DNA of 64,000 nt from Trinickia fusca. GTDB lineage: Bacteria; Pseudomonadota; Gammaproteobacteria; Burkholderiales; Burkholderiaceae. Each line of letters begins with the position of its first letter. The stretch's first letter is position 1. The position numbers and the translations under genes were made by a program. The stretch covers positions 901,558 to 965,557 of the forward strand of contig NZ_RBZV01000001.1 in the NCBI RefSeq assembly GCF_003628145.1, in the 5' to 3' direction. The notes under the pieces are model-generated. The model worked only from the letters and a program-made list of their open reading frames with translations, had not been told where the DNA came from and did no database searches. Positions 54,448-62,568 of the stretch are shown here, one piece after another.

Positions 54448-55650
54448 ATGGAAGGCTTCATCACCGACTGGCTGAATCTCGCGCTTCGCTGGCTGCATGT
54501 CGTGGTCGCGATCGCGTGGATCGGCGAATCGTTCTACTTCGTCGCACTCGACAATAGCCTGAAAAAGCCGAAGGACCCCGCACTGACGACCCGCGGCGTA
54601 TTCGGCGAGCTCTGGCACGTGCACGGCGGCGGATTCTACAACATGCAGAAGTACCTGGTCGCGCCGCCCGAGATGCCCGAGGACCTGCACTGGTCCAAGT
54701 GGCCCTCGTATACGACCTGGATGTCGGGCTTCGCGCTGTTCACGGTCCTGTACCTGTTCTCGCCGAACACCTACCTGATCGACAAGACCGTGCTCGACAT
54801 GGGCCCCGTCGTCGCGATCGCCTCGGCGCTCGGCTTCCTGATGGCCGGCTGGATCGTCTACGACTCGCTGTGCCGGCTGCTCGGCGCCAAAGACACCGTG
54901 CTCGGTATCTGCGTGGGCCTGTACGTGCTCGCGGCCGCCTGGCTCGCCTGCCACATCTTTTCGGGCCGCGCCGCCTACCTGATCGTCGGCGCCATGCTGG
55001 CGACGATCATGTCGGCCAACGTGTTCTTCGTGATCATCCCGGGCCAGCGCAAGATGGTCGACGCGCTGCTCAAGGGCGACACGCCGAACCCGATTTACGG
55101 CAAGCGCGGCAAGCAACGGTCGGTGCACAACACGTACTTCACGCTGCCCGTCGTATTCGCGATGCTGTCGAATCACTATGCGATGACGTACACGCACCGT
55201 TACAACTGGGCCGTGCTCGCGCTGATCATGCTGGCTGGCGCCCTGATCCGGCAGTTCTTCGTCATGCGCCATCGCGGCCAGGTGCTGTGGTATTTGCCGG
55301 CCGGCGGCGTCGTGCTGCTCTCCGGCGCCCTGGCCTGGACGTTGCCGCATCCGCAAGCCGCCCAGGCGGCCTCGGCCAATGCGGCCGCTACCCCGGCCGT
55401 GCGAGTGGCCGACATCGCCCCCGTGCTCCAGCAACGCTGTGCGGCGTGCCATTCGGCGCATCCGACGCTGATGGGCAGCGCACCGGTCGGCGTGATGTTC
55501 GACACGCCAGCAGAAATTACCCAGAACGCGCAGCGCATCTACCAGCAAGCGGTCACGCTGAAGGCGATGCCGCTCGGCAACGTCACGCACATGACCGACG
55601 ACGAGCGGCAAAAGATCGCCGCATGGTTTGAAAAGGGCGCGTTGAACTAA
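54448..55650 (+). CDS. puuD: Membrane-bound urate hydroxylase PuuD
   Basis: 400 aa. N-terminal integral membrane domain of about 8 helices (DUF989-type; IAWIGESFYFVALD, VHGGGFYNMQKY, NTYFTLPVVFAMLSNHYAM) and a C-terminal cytochrome c domain with CxxCH (RCAACHSAHPTLMG) and distal Met in LKAMPLGN. Oxidises urate to 5-hydroxyisourate, passing electrons to the respiratory chain rather than O2. Start ATG 54448 with AGGAGA RBS. A strong hairpin terminator follows. Confidence 0.96.
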   Translation: MEGFITDWLNLALRWLHVVVAIAWIGESFYFVALDNSLKKPKDPALTTRGVFGELWHVHGGGFYNMQKYLVAPPEMPEDLHWSKWPSYTTWMSGFALFTVLYLFSPNTYLIDKTVLDMGPVVAIASALGFLMAGWIVYDSLCRLLGAKDTVLGICVGLYVLAAAWLACHIFSGRAAYLIVGAMLATIMSANVFFVIIPGQRKMVDALLKGDTPNPIYGKRGKQRSVHNTYFTLPVVFAMLSNHYAMTYTHRYNWAVLALIMLAGALIRQFFVMRHRGQVLWYLPAGGVVLLSGALAWTLPHPQAAQAASANAAATPAVRVADIAPVLQQRCAACHSAHPTLMGSAPVGVMFDTPAEITQNAQRIYQQAVTLKAMPLGNVTHMTDDERQKIAAWFEKGALN

Positions 55651-55697
55651 GTCCGCCGTCGACGTAGGCGGGCCAGCCAACCCGCCCGCCGAAAAGC

Positions 55698-55727
55698 ACA
55701 AGGCCCGCCGTCATAGGCGGGCCTTGT
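55698..55727. terminator. Terminator between puuD and flhD-like gene
   Basis: Perfect 12-bp stem ACAAGGCCCGCC / GGCGGGCCTTGT with a 6-nt loop. AAAA precedes it, giving a T-tail for the minus-strand transcript; it probably serves both converging genes. Confidence 0.75.
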
Positions 55728-55769
55728 CGCTCACTTTCAATTCGATTTCAATGTTCCGGTTTGACCCGC

Positions 55770-56063
55770 TCAGGCAGCCTGCTCAGCCAGCACAGTCCTC
55801 GTGACGTTCCCGCGCGCGACGGGTGCCACCAGCGTCGAGAGCATCGTGCGGTCATTGAAGCGAAAAAAGCACAGCAGCTGATCGCACGACGCGAGCTTCA
55901 CGATTTGCGCGACCGACAGATTCGACAGCAGATCGGCAAGCGGCGCCGTCAGCCCGAGCCGCGCCATGCCCGCCGCGCGGTCCTCGCGCAGCAGACGCTG
56001 CACCAGCGACAAATACGTCAAATTGATTTCCTTGATCGAGTCGAGCATGTCGCAACCGTTCAT
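55770..56063 (-). CDS. flhD: FlhD-like transcriptional regulator (orphan)
   Basis: 97 aa. Clear FlhD family: LDSIKEINLTYLSLVQRLLREDRAAGMARLGL, VAQIVKLASCDQLLCFFRFND; Cys65 matches the conserved Cys of E. coli FlhD. FlhD normally acts as FlhD4C2 to switch on flagellar genes. Here no flhC follows (a terminator does) and no flagellar gene is in the window, so this is a paralogue embedded among purine genes. It may regulate metabolism or partner with FlhC encoded elsewhere. RBS GGGGGA. Confidence 0.88.
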   Translation of the reverse strand: MNGCDMLDSIKEINLTYLSLVQRLLREDRAAGMARLGLTAPLADLLSNLSVAQIVKLASCDQLLCFFRFNDRTMLSTLVAPVARGNVTRTVLAEQAA

Positions 56064-56202
56064 GGCGTCCCCCGAGGTATTTATGCGTTGGAGTGGTCTT
56101 TTATCCGTCCCTGATTGCCCCCGATCGTGTCGCGGGGTGCCTGTCGCAAACTGCGTTGCGTATCGTCTTCAACAGCCGTCTTCAACAGCGGTCTTCAGCG
56201 GC

Positions 56203-56224
56203 GCGCTGCAAACGTTTGCAGCGC
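56203..56224. promoter_or_regulatory. 22-bp perfect palindrome, LacI/PurR-type operator candidate
   Basis: Perfect palindrome, each half reading GCGCTGCAAAC toward the centre, with core GCAAACGTTTGC. LacI-family sites (PurR: ACGCAAACGTTTTCGT) share this AAACGTTT core. It lies 140 bp upstream of the flhD-like gene and just past the stop of a small ORF. It could also fold as a hairpin but has no loop or T-tail. Confidence 0.6.
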
Positions 56225-56241
56225 CGCCCAAACAAAATCGG

Positions 56242-56382
56242 TCAGCAGCCGCGGCGCTCGTCGGCCACGCCGGCTGCGATGAGGTTACGCGCCACTTCGA
56301 GCAGCAGATGTTGCGTCAGCGCGCCCGCGCCACCTTCGGTCAGACGCTTGAGTTCGAGCAGGTCTTGGGCAATGAGGCTCAT
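56242..56382 (-). CDS. Small hypothetical protein (46 aa)
   Basis: ATG 56382 is preceded by GGAGAG at a good distance. The 46 residues (MSLIAQDLLELKRLTEG...) are mostly amphipathic helix (LLELKRL, ALTQHLLLEVARNLIAAGV). Same strand as the flhD-like gene, 178 bp upstream of it. Its reality rests on the RBS and codon bias only; no family recognised. Confidence 0.45.
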   Translation of the reverse strand: MSLIAQDLLELKRLTEGGAGALTQHLLLEVARNLIAAGVADERRGC

Positions 56383-56684
56383 CTGAATCTCTCCGTTAGG
56401 TCGGTGCGCAGTGACTGCGGTTACTGCTGTTGCGCTTCGGTTCATCACAGGAATCGATTCCCCACGCCCAAAGTATTGATCAGCCGATTGCCGAATCAAA
56501 TCAGCCGCCGCTGAACCTCGCGTAATACGTGGAGGCTGTCGTGTCAGCACATTCCTACATCGAGAGTCGGCAACATTGACGTAAACGACGACGCCCGCGG
56601 CAAGCCGCGGGCGTCTCGTCGCAACCCATTTCCCGGAAGGCGCGTCAGGCACGGCTTGCCTCGCCCGCACTACGCTCTTTTGCG
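56383..56684. other. Intergenic region between small ORF and allA
   Basis: About 300 bp. Contains the allA operon terminator-like hairpin (56590-56615) and a mixed promoter region for the small ORF. Nothing else recognised. Confidence 0.4.
56590..56615 (-). terminator. Terminator-like hairpin after allA
   Basis: Perfect 11-bp stem GACGCCCGCGG / CCGCGGGCGTC with a 4-nt loop, 70 bp downstream of the allA stop on the minus strand. Weak T-tail. Confidence 0.6.
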
Positions 56685-57197
56685 TCAGGCCATCGCTTCG
56701 CGCAAAGCCTGCTCGGTGAGCCAGAGCGATTCGGGCAGCGTCTGCTCGTCGCAGTTGTGTCCTTCCCCACCCCGATCCACGACGATGAAATCGCTCGACT
56801 CGCCCAGCGCGATCAGCGGGTGGTGCCATACACCTTTCGCATAATTCACGCCTTGCCAGCCCTGCGTGACGAATGCGCGGATCTTTTGGGGCACGATCTC
56901 GCCGGCCGGCGCGACGACGACCAGATACGGCCGCTCGGTCAGCGGAATGAACGCCTGGCTGCCGAGCGGATGGCGCTCGAGCATCGTCACTTCGAACGGC
57001 AGCGTGCGCGGCTGGCCGCGAAACAGGTTCACGAGCGGCCGCCCCCCCTCGTCGGTCACGTCGACGTGTGCCAGATCGTGATAGCGCATCGTCGTGCCGA
57101 GGTTGATCGGGATTTGCCGCGCGCCGGCCAGTTCGATCACGTCGCCGAATGGCGCGAATGCCGTGCGGGTAAGCGGTTCGATCAAGAGCGTTGTCAT
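56685..57197 (-). CDS. allA: Ureidoglycolate lyase
   Basis: 170 aa. Cupin-fold enzyme splitting (S)-ureidoglycolate into glyoxylate and urea, the last step of the allantoate branch. [35 protein letters not shown] and [15 protein letters not shown] fit the family. ATG 57197 (MTTLLIEPL) chosen; 11 bp after the allantoicase stop, so tightly co-transcribed. Last gene of the puuE-uraD-alc-allA operon. Confidence 0.94.
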   Translation of the reverse strand: MTTLLIEPLTRTAFAPFGDVIELAGARQIPINLGTTMRYHDLAHVDVTDEGGRPLVNLFRGQPRTLPFEVTMLERHPLGSQAFIPLTERPYLVVVAPAGEIVPQKIRAFVTQGWQGVNYAKGVWHHPLIALGESSDFIVVDRGGEGHNCDEQTLPESLWLTEQALREAMA

Positions 57198-57208
57198 CGG
57201 GCCATCCG

Positions 57209-58222
57209 TCAATCGAGCACGCCCCACAAACGCAGCCGCGAGACGCCGCCGTCCGGAATGATGTTCAAGCGCACGTGCGTGACGGCGCCCAGCGCGGCAA
57301 TCTCGCTCTCGTAGAAATGCTGCTTGTCCATCTGCAGCTTTTGCTCGCCCAGCAGCACGGGCCAGAACATCGCCTGCGTCACGAGCGAGCTATCGGTGCC
57401 GCCCGAGACATAGGCCGCCTGAATCGAGCATCGGTCCGGATAGTTACCCTTGAAGTACGCCGTGTCGACTTCGATCCGCTTGATCGCGCCAGGATGCGCG
57501 AGCGCGATGATCGCCCAGTCGTTGCCGGGCTCGCGACGGCGGCGCGTCTCCCAGCCATCGCCCATGTTCACGCCGCGGCCCGGCATCAGCAGATTGGACG
57601 CCGCACCGAAGTGCTGGTTGTTGGCGGCCACGACATGGGCTCCGTTTTCCATCGCGGCCAGATCGACGAGCTCGCTGCGGTTGGTGCCGGCCCAATCGAC
57701 TTGCGGCTGGCCGTACACGCGCAGCCGCGCGACGCCGCCGTCCGGATACAGGTTCAGCCGCAGGTGCGTGAATGCCTGGCCGTTCGTCACGTCGAGATAG
57801 TGGTGGCTATTGCCTTGCAGCGTCGTCGACGGCACGATCTCGACCCACTCGGTCGTGCTGCCGGGCGTGCCTGCGCCCGGCACGAACGCGGCCTCGACCG
57901 AAGCGGCGGGCGGAAAGTTGCCCGTGAAATGGCTCGTGTCGATGTCGAGCCCCTTCACGACACCCGCGCGCGCGAGCTTGACGATGCACCAGTCGTAGCC
58001 CGTCGTGCGCTTGCGGCGCGTCTCCCAGCCGTCCATCCACTTGCCGTGATCGTCGTACTTGCCGGCAATGAACACCGCAGGCTCCGGATTGAGCATCCGC
58101 TCCTTCGGTGCGAAGAATTCGTCGCTCGCTTCGAGCGCCTGCGCGCCGAGCCGCGGGTCCGCGAGGTTCACGTAACGGCGTGTGAAGTCGGGGGCATTGG
58201 GGTCGAGAATCGAAACAGCCAT
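57209..58222 (-). CDS. alc: Allantoicase
   Basis: 337 aa. Hydrolyses allantoate to ureidoglycolate and urea. Two homologous jelly-roll repeats, each with [13 protein letters not shown] / [28 protein letters not shown] / [10 protein letters not shown] and [16 protein letters not shown] / [27 protein letters not shown] before ATG 58222. Third gene of the operon. Confidence 0.96.
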   Translation of the reverse strand: MAVSILDPNAPDFTRRYVNLADPRLGAQALEASDEFFAPKERMLNPEPAVFIAGKYDDHGKWMDGWETRRKRTTGYDWCIVKLARAGVVKGLDIDTSHFTGNFPPAASVEAAFVPGAGTPGSTTEWVEIVPSTTLQGNSHHYLDVTNGQAFTHLRLNLYPDGGVARLRVYGQPQVDWAGTNRSELVDLAAMENGAHVVAANNQHFGAASNLLMPGRGVNMGDGWETRRRREPGNDWAIIALAHPGAIKRIEVDTAYFKGNYPDRCSIQAAYVSGGTDSSLVTQAMFWPVLLGEQKLQMDKQHFYESEIAALGAVTHVRLNIIPDGGVSRLRLWGVLD

Positions 58223-58311
58223 CGTTGTCGTCCTTCCAGTCTGTCGGTGTGTTCTTGTCGTAGAAAATGGGCGCTTGCGCGCGGCGTGGGTGCCGGGATA
58301 CGTGCAGCGAT

Positions 58312-58833
58312 CTACGCCGCGACGAGATCGTCGAGGCGAAAACGCGCGATGCGATAGATCTGCTCGAGGCTCGTGCGCAGCTCGTCGGCGCGGCTGTGAT
58401 TCACGCGCGCTTCGAAGTTCGCGATGACGCCCTTGCGGTCGTAGCCGCGTACCGCGAGGATGAACGGAAAGCCGAACTTCTCGCGATAGGCCCGGTTCAG
58501 GCGCTGGAGCGCGTCGAATTCCTCGGGCGAGCACTGCGACAGCCCTGCTCCGCTTTGCTCGCGCGTGGACTCGGCGGTCAGCTCGCCGCGCACCGCCGCC
58601 TTGCCGGCCAACTCCGGGTGAGCATTGATCAGCGCGAGCTGACGTGTCTCGCCCGCGGCGGCGACGATGTCGGCCATCTTGCGATAGAGCGCATCGACGT
58701 TCGCGAACGGACGCGCACCGGCCGCTTCGCGCGCGACCCATGGTGAATGTTCGAAGATCCCGCCCAAAGCCGCGACGAACGCGGCTTCGTCCATGGTGTT
58801 TAGTTGTGCCAACGTGTGTTGCATAAGCTTCAT
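58312..58833 (-). CDS. uraD: OHCU decarboxylase
   Basis: 173 aa. Decarboxylates 2-oxo-4-hydroxy-4-carboxy-5-ureidoimidazoline to S-allantoin. Motifs: [11 protein letters not shown] (catalytic His), [52 protein letters not shown] 58833 overlaps the puuE stop (ATGA), which decides the start against ATG 58824. Confidence 0.95.
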   Translation of the reverse strand: MKLMQHTLAQLNTMDEAAFVAALGGIFEHSPWVAREAAGARPFANVDALYRKMADIVAAAGETRQLALINAHPELAGKAAVRGELTAESTREQSGAGLSQCSPEEFDALQRLNRAYREKFGFPFILAVRGYDRKGVIANFEARVNHSRADELRTSLEQIYRIARFRLDDLVAA

Positions 58834-59780
58834 GCCGTCTTGCCGTCCGTTCGTGCCTGATAGGGATGCCGCGCGTGCCAGTGCCGCGCGATGTCGATAC
58901 GCCGCGTCACCCAGACGCGACCGTATTTTTCGATGTGATCGAGAAAACACTGCAACGCGCGAAAACGCCCCGGACGGCCCAGCAGCCGGCAGTGCATGCC
59001 GATCGACAGCATCTTCGGCGCCTCATCGCCTTCTTCATACAACACGTCGAACGCGTCGCGCAGGTAGGCGAAGAAGTGATCGGCCGTATTGAAGCCCTGC
59101 GGCGTCGCAAAGCGCATGTCGTTCGTGTCGAGCGTGTACGGCACGATCAATTGCGGCCGCTTCTCGCCGCCCGTCACTTCAACTTCGGTCCAGAACGGCA
59201 GGTCGTCGCCGTAATAGTCGGCGTCGTACAGAAAGCCGCCATATTCGGCGACGAGCCGACGCGTGTTCGGACTGTCGCGGCCCGTGTACCAGCCGAGCGG
59301 ACGCACGCCCGCCACGCGCTCGATCGCTTCCATGCCGAGCCGCATATGCTCGGCCTCGCGCTCGGGCGACATGTCCTGATAGTGGATCCAGCGCCAGCCG
59401 TGGCAAGCGATCTCGTGGCCGAGCTCGACGAATGCGCGCGCGACCTCGGGGTGACGCTCGATCGCCATTCCCACGCCGAACACCGTCAGCGGCAGGCCGC
59501 GCTTTTCGAATTCGCGCAGAATGCGCCACACACCCGCCCGCGAGCCGTATTCGTAGATCGACTCCATGCTCATGTGGCGCGCCGGATAGGCTGCTGCGCC
59601 GACGATTTCGGACAGAAACTGCTCGGACGCCGCATCGCCATGCAGCACACAGTTCTCGCCGCCCTCTTCGTAATTGAGGACGAACTGCACGGCCACGCGG
59701 GCACGCCCAGGCCAGTCGGCCTGCACGGGATGACGGCCGTAGCCGACCAGATCGCGCGGATAGGAAGAGTCGAATGCCAT
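58830..59780 (-). CDS. puuE: Allantoinase PuuE (polysaccharide-deacetylase fold)
   Basis: 316 aa. Metal-independent allantoinase type: hydrolyses allantoin to allantoate. NodB-like barrel: [73 protein letters not shown], and [14 protein letters not shown]. First gene of the operon. ATG 59780 matches the family start ([15 protein letters not shown]). Confidence 0.95.
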   Translation of the reverse strand: MAFDSSYPRDLVGYGRHPVQADWPGRARVAVQFVLNYEEGGENCVLHGDAASEQFLSEIVGAAAYPARHMSMESIYEYGSRAGVWRILREFEKRGLPLTVFGVGMAIERHPEVARAFVELGHEIACHGWRWIHYQDMSPEREAEHMRLGMEAIERVAGVRPLGWYTGRDSPNTRRLVAEYGGFLYDADYYGDDLPFWTEVEVTGGEKRPQLIVPYTLDTNDMRFATPQGFNTADHFFAYLRDAFDVLYEEGDEAPKMLSIGMHCRLLGRPGRFRALQCFLDHIEKYGRVWVTRRIDIARHWHARHPYQARTDGKTA

Positions 59781-59964
59781 GGTTTCGCCAAAAACCGCGG
59801 TGAAGGAACGGTGCCCGCGCGGACGCCGGCCGGCCGCCCGCAGGCTACCGAACCGGGCTACCGCAAGCGGCACCAGGACGAAAACCAGTGTAGCGAAAAC
59901 GACTCGGAGCGCCCATACAGCGGCGAGAATACTGCGAGTCAGACGGCGTGTATGTGGGTGCGCG

Positions 59965-60891
59965 TCAAGTCAGGCAGGGGTGGCCCGACACGCTGAGACG
60001 CAGGCCGTGCGCATTGGCGATGAGCTCGGCCGTCGCGCCGACGGGCAGCGTCACGATGTCGGCGATGTGTCCGAACGGCAGCCCGGTCAGGACCGGCAGG
60101 CCCGTGACCGCGCGGATCTGCTCGATCATGGCCGAGAGACCATAGCCGTTGTCGTACGCGTACTCCTTGCTGCCCGAAAAATCGCCGAGCACGAGCGCCT
60201 GCTGGCGCGCGAGAATGCCAGCCAGATGGAGCTGATAGATCATCCGTTCGATGCGGAACGGCTGTTCGTTGATGTCTTCGATGAACAGGATGCCGCCCTC
60301 GATCTGCGGCATGTACGGCGTGCCGACGAGCGCGGCCAGCGTCGAGAGGTTGCCGCCCCACAACGTGCCCTTCAAGTTGACGGATTGCGTCTGCGGCACA
60401 TCGGCGACGAGCGTGAACGACGGCTGCGTCAGCGCTTGCCAGAAATGCGCAGCCGTGAACGCGCTGAGCTCCTGCGCACCGAAGTTCGTGGCCAGCATCG
60501 GGCCGCTGAACGTCGTCACGCCCGCGCGGGCGAGCAGTGCCAGCTGAATCGCCGTGAAATCGCTGTGCCCGACGAGCGCGACGGGCCGCTCGAGCAGACG
60601 GCGCTTCAAGCCGTCATAGTCCAGCTGCGGCAACAGGCGAATGGCGCCGTAGCCGCCGCGCACGGACAGGACGATGTCGGGCAACGCATGAGCGGTGTCG
60701 GCGAGCCGGTTCAGGTCGAGTGCGCGCGCGTCGTCGCTGCCGCCGAAGCGTTGATGCCGGCGCTGCGTCGCCTCGATGCCGCGCACGTCGTGTCCCGCCT
60801 CGCGCAGCCGGGTGACCGCACGTTCGACCGCTTCGCCGTCAGGCGGATAGCCCGATGGGGCGATGAGTTCGATCGTGCGCGAAGCGGTCAT
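59965..60891 (-). CDS. ldcA: Muramoyltetrapeptide (LD-) carboxypeptidase
   Basis: 308 aa, S66 family. Cleaves the terminal D-Ala from cytoplasmic murein tetrapeptides during peptidoglycan recycling. N-terminal IELIAPSGYP, nucleophile Ser in VGHSDFTAIQ, Glu in LFIEDINEQPFRIERM and His in GLPFGHIADI complete the Ser-His-Glu triad. Downstream of tadA by 30 bp, likely in one operon. Confidence 0.94.
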   Translation of the reverse strand: MTASRTIELIAPSGYPPDGEAVERAVTRLREAGHDVRGIEATQRRHQRFGGSDDARALDLNRLADTAHALPDIVLSVRGGYGAIRLLPQLDYDGLKRRLLERPVALVGHSDFTAIQLALLARAGVTTFSGPMLATNFGAQELSAFTAAHFWQALTQPSFTLVADVPQTQSVNLKGTLWGGNLSTLAALVGTPYMPQIEGGILFIEDINEQPFRIERMIYQLHLAGILARQQALVLGDFSGSKEYAYDNGYGLSAMIEQIRAVTGLPVLTGLPFGHIADIVTLPVGATAELIANAHGLRLSVSGHPCLT

Positions 60892-60921
60892 GGGCGCGTT
60901 GAAGTCAAAAAGTGAGGAGGC

Positions 60922-61509
60922 TCAAACAGGCTCGGGCGGTGTACAGGCGGCAGCCTGAGCCGCCGCTGCGGCCCGCGCCTCGCGAACGGCCTGGCGCCGA
61001 TGGGCAAAGAACGATTTGAGCGCGTTGCCGCATTCGGTTTCGAGTACGCCGCCGGCCACCCGCGTGTGATGATTCAGCTGTGTGTTGGCGAAGACGTCGA
61101 CGACGCTGCCGCATGCGCCCGTCTTCGGATCGTGGGCGCCGAACACGACGCGGGCGATGCGCGCATGCATGATCGCGCCGGCGCACATGAGGCAGGGCTC
61201 GAGCGTCACATAGAGCTCGCAGCCCGGCAGACGATAGTTTTGCTGGACCTGCGCAGCCGCGCGCAGTGCAACCATTTCGGCATGCGCCGACGGGTCATGC
61301 GCACCGATCGGATGGTTGAAACCCGTTGCAATGACTTCGTCGCCGCACACGAGCACGGCGCCGACCGGCACCTCGCCCGCTGCGCGCGCGGTTTCGGCCG
61401 CGGCAAGCGCTTGCGCCATGAACCGACGATCGCGCTCCAGCGACGCGTCGGCTTCGCGCGAATCGACGGGCTCGATCGCGCTGCCCGGCGTCGTCAGCGG
61501 CGCATTCAC
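60922..61509 (-). CDS. tadA: tRNA-specific adenosine deaminase TadA
   Basis: 195 aa. Converts A34 to inosine in tRNA-Arg(ACG). Zinc and proton-shuttle motifs HAEMVAL and PCLMCAGA; FNHPIGAHDPSAHAEM and VFGAHDPKTGACGSV are characteristic. About 25 residues of low-complexity extension at each end compared with E. coli. Its ATG overlaps the stop of the DUF1992 gene (ATGA at 61506-61509). Confidence 0.95.
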   Translation of the reverse strand: MNAPLTTPGSAIEPVDSREADASLERDRRFMAQALAAAETARAAGEVPVGAVLVCGDEVIATGFNHPIGAHDPSAHAEMVALRAAAQVQQNYRLPGCELYVTLEPCLMCAGAIMHARIARVVFGAHDPKTGACGSVVDVFANTQLNHHTRVAGGVLETECGNALKSFFAHRRQAVREARAAAAAQAAACTPPEPV

Positions 61510-61919
61510 GAGTGCCCCACCAAGCCCGCCGCGTCAGCCACCGGATCGCCCTGCACGCGCTCGCACAGCCGCTCGGCAATGCGGCGGCAGTAATCGCGTG
61601 GCACCGCGGTGGGCTCACCACGCAGCGACTCGAGCGCCATGTCGAGTGCCAGCATCTTCGCTTGCACGCGGCAGCGCGTGGCGCGGTCGCCCGCGGCTTT
61701 CAACTCGTCCTGCAAGTGACGCAGCGAGCGCAACTGTTCGACCGCAGGCGGCACGAAACCAGCGTTTTTCAGAATTCGATTCGCGACGCGAACCTCTACG
61801 GGGACGAGCAAGTCGTCATCGAGCGCCTGCGGCGCACCGGCCCCCGGCAAGTCGTCGAACGCACCGCGCGCGGCAGCCGCGGCAATACGCTGTTCGACCA
61901 AGGCATCAAGCAATTTCAT
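61506..61919 (-). CDS. DUF1992 (DnaJC28-like) family protein
   Basis: 137 aa. LLDALVEQRIAAAAARGAFDDLPGAGAPQ followed by DDDLLVPVEVRVANRILKNAGFVPPAVEQL is the DUF1992 signature, a conserved domain also found in DnaJ homologue C28; function unknown. Start MKLLDAL (ATG 61919). Translationally coupled with tadA by a 4-bp overlap. Confidence 0.88.
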   Translation of the reverse strand: MKLLDALVEQRIAAAAARGAFDDLPGAGAPQALDDDLLVPVEVRVANRILKNAGFVPPAVEQLRSLRHLQDELKAAGDRATRCRVQAKMLALDMALESLRGEPTAVPRDYCRRIAERLCERVQGDPVADAAGLVGHS

Positions 61920-62067
61920 CTGCAATCCACTACATGGCGGCGCCGGCATTTTAACAGGGTGTCCGACCGCGCCTAGCTGTGTTTTACCGAGACACTGCTC
62001 CAGTGACTTTTTTACCGATATCCGGCCCCGGCGACTTCGCCTGGGCATGCCGACGGCGGACGTGACG

Positions 62068-62346
62068 TCACTTGCCGAGCCGCACCCGCAGTTCGCGCGC
62101 GGTTTCGAGGAGCCCCTCGTAGCCGGCGCGGCTGTGCTCGGGTAAATCGGGATCGCCGACGAGCGCGCCGAGCGTCTCGATGAGGCTGTACAGAATCCCC
62201 TTCGCGGCGCTGACCGCGATATTGCCGGACGACAGCAGCGTATCGACGTGATTGAGCGCGGCGTCCAGATCCTCGAGTTGTTCGGGTTCGGACTCGCGCT
62301 TGGTGGACGCATCTTCGGTGGGCTTGTCTGACGGATCGGGCGTCAT
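62068..62346 (-). CDS. Conserved hypothetical small protein
   Basis: 92 aa. Charged, disordered N-terminal third (PSDKPTEDASTKRESEPEQ) and a helical C-terminal part (LEDLDAALNHVDTLLSSGNIAVSAAKGILYSLIETLGALVGD). Size recalls exonuclease VII small subunit but the XseB motifs are absent. No function assigned. Confidence 0.6.
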   Translation of the reverse strand: MTPDPSDKPTEDASTKRESEPEQLEDLDAALNHVDTLLSSGNIAVSAAKGILYSLIETLGALVGDPDLPEHSRAGYEGLLETARELRVRLGK

Positions 62347-62568
62347 GGCGTCATTCCCCTACGTTCGCTCGGGCCGCGTGCCGTCGTGAGTCGTGGCGGT
62401 ACGCATGGCCCCGGTACGTTTTTATATACCTGCGGCTTGCCCGCGTCCACTACCCGGCTAACACCGCGCCCGGCTTACGTTGCGAATGTGCTTTCTTTTG
62501 GGGGCGCCGATTTTTCGCCCAAGCCCGTCTAGGATTGTCAGTAGCACGCCAGCGGTTGGGAGTCGCAG

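Noticed and set aside
62068-62346. Exonuclease VII small subunit (xseB)
   Set aside because: Only size and helical content fit; XseB conserved residues are missing.
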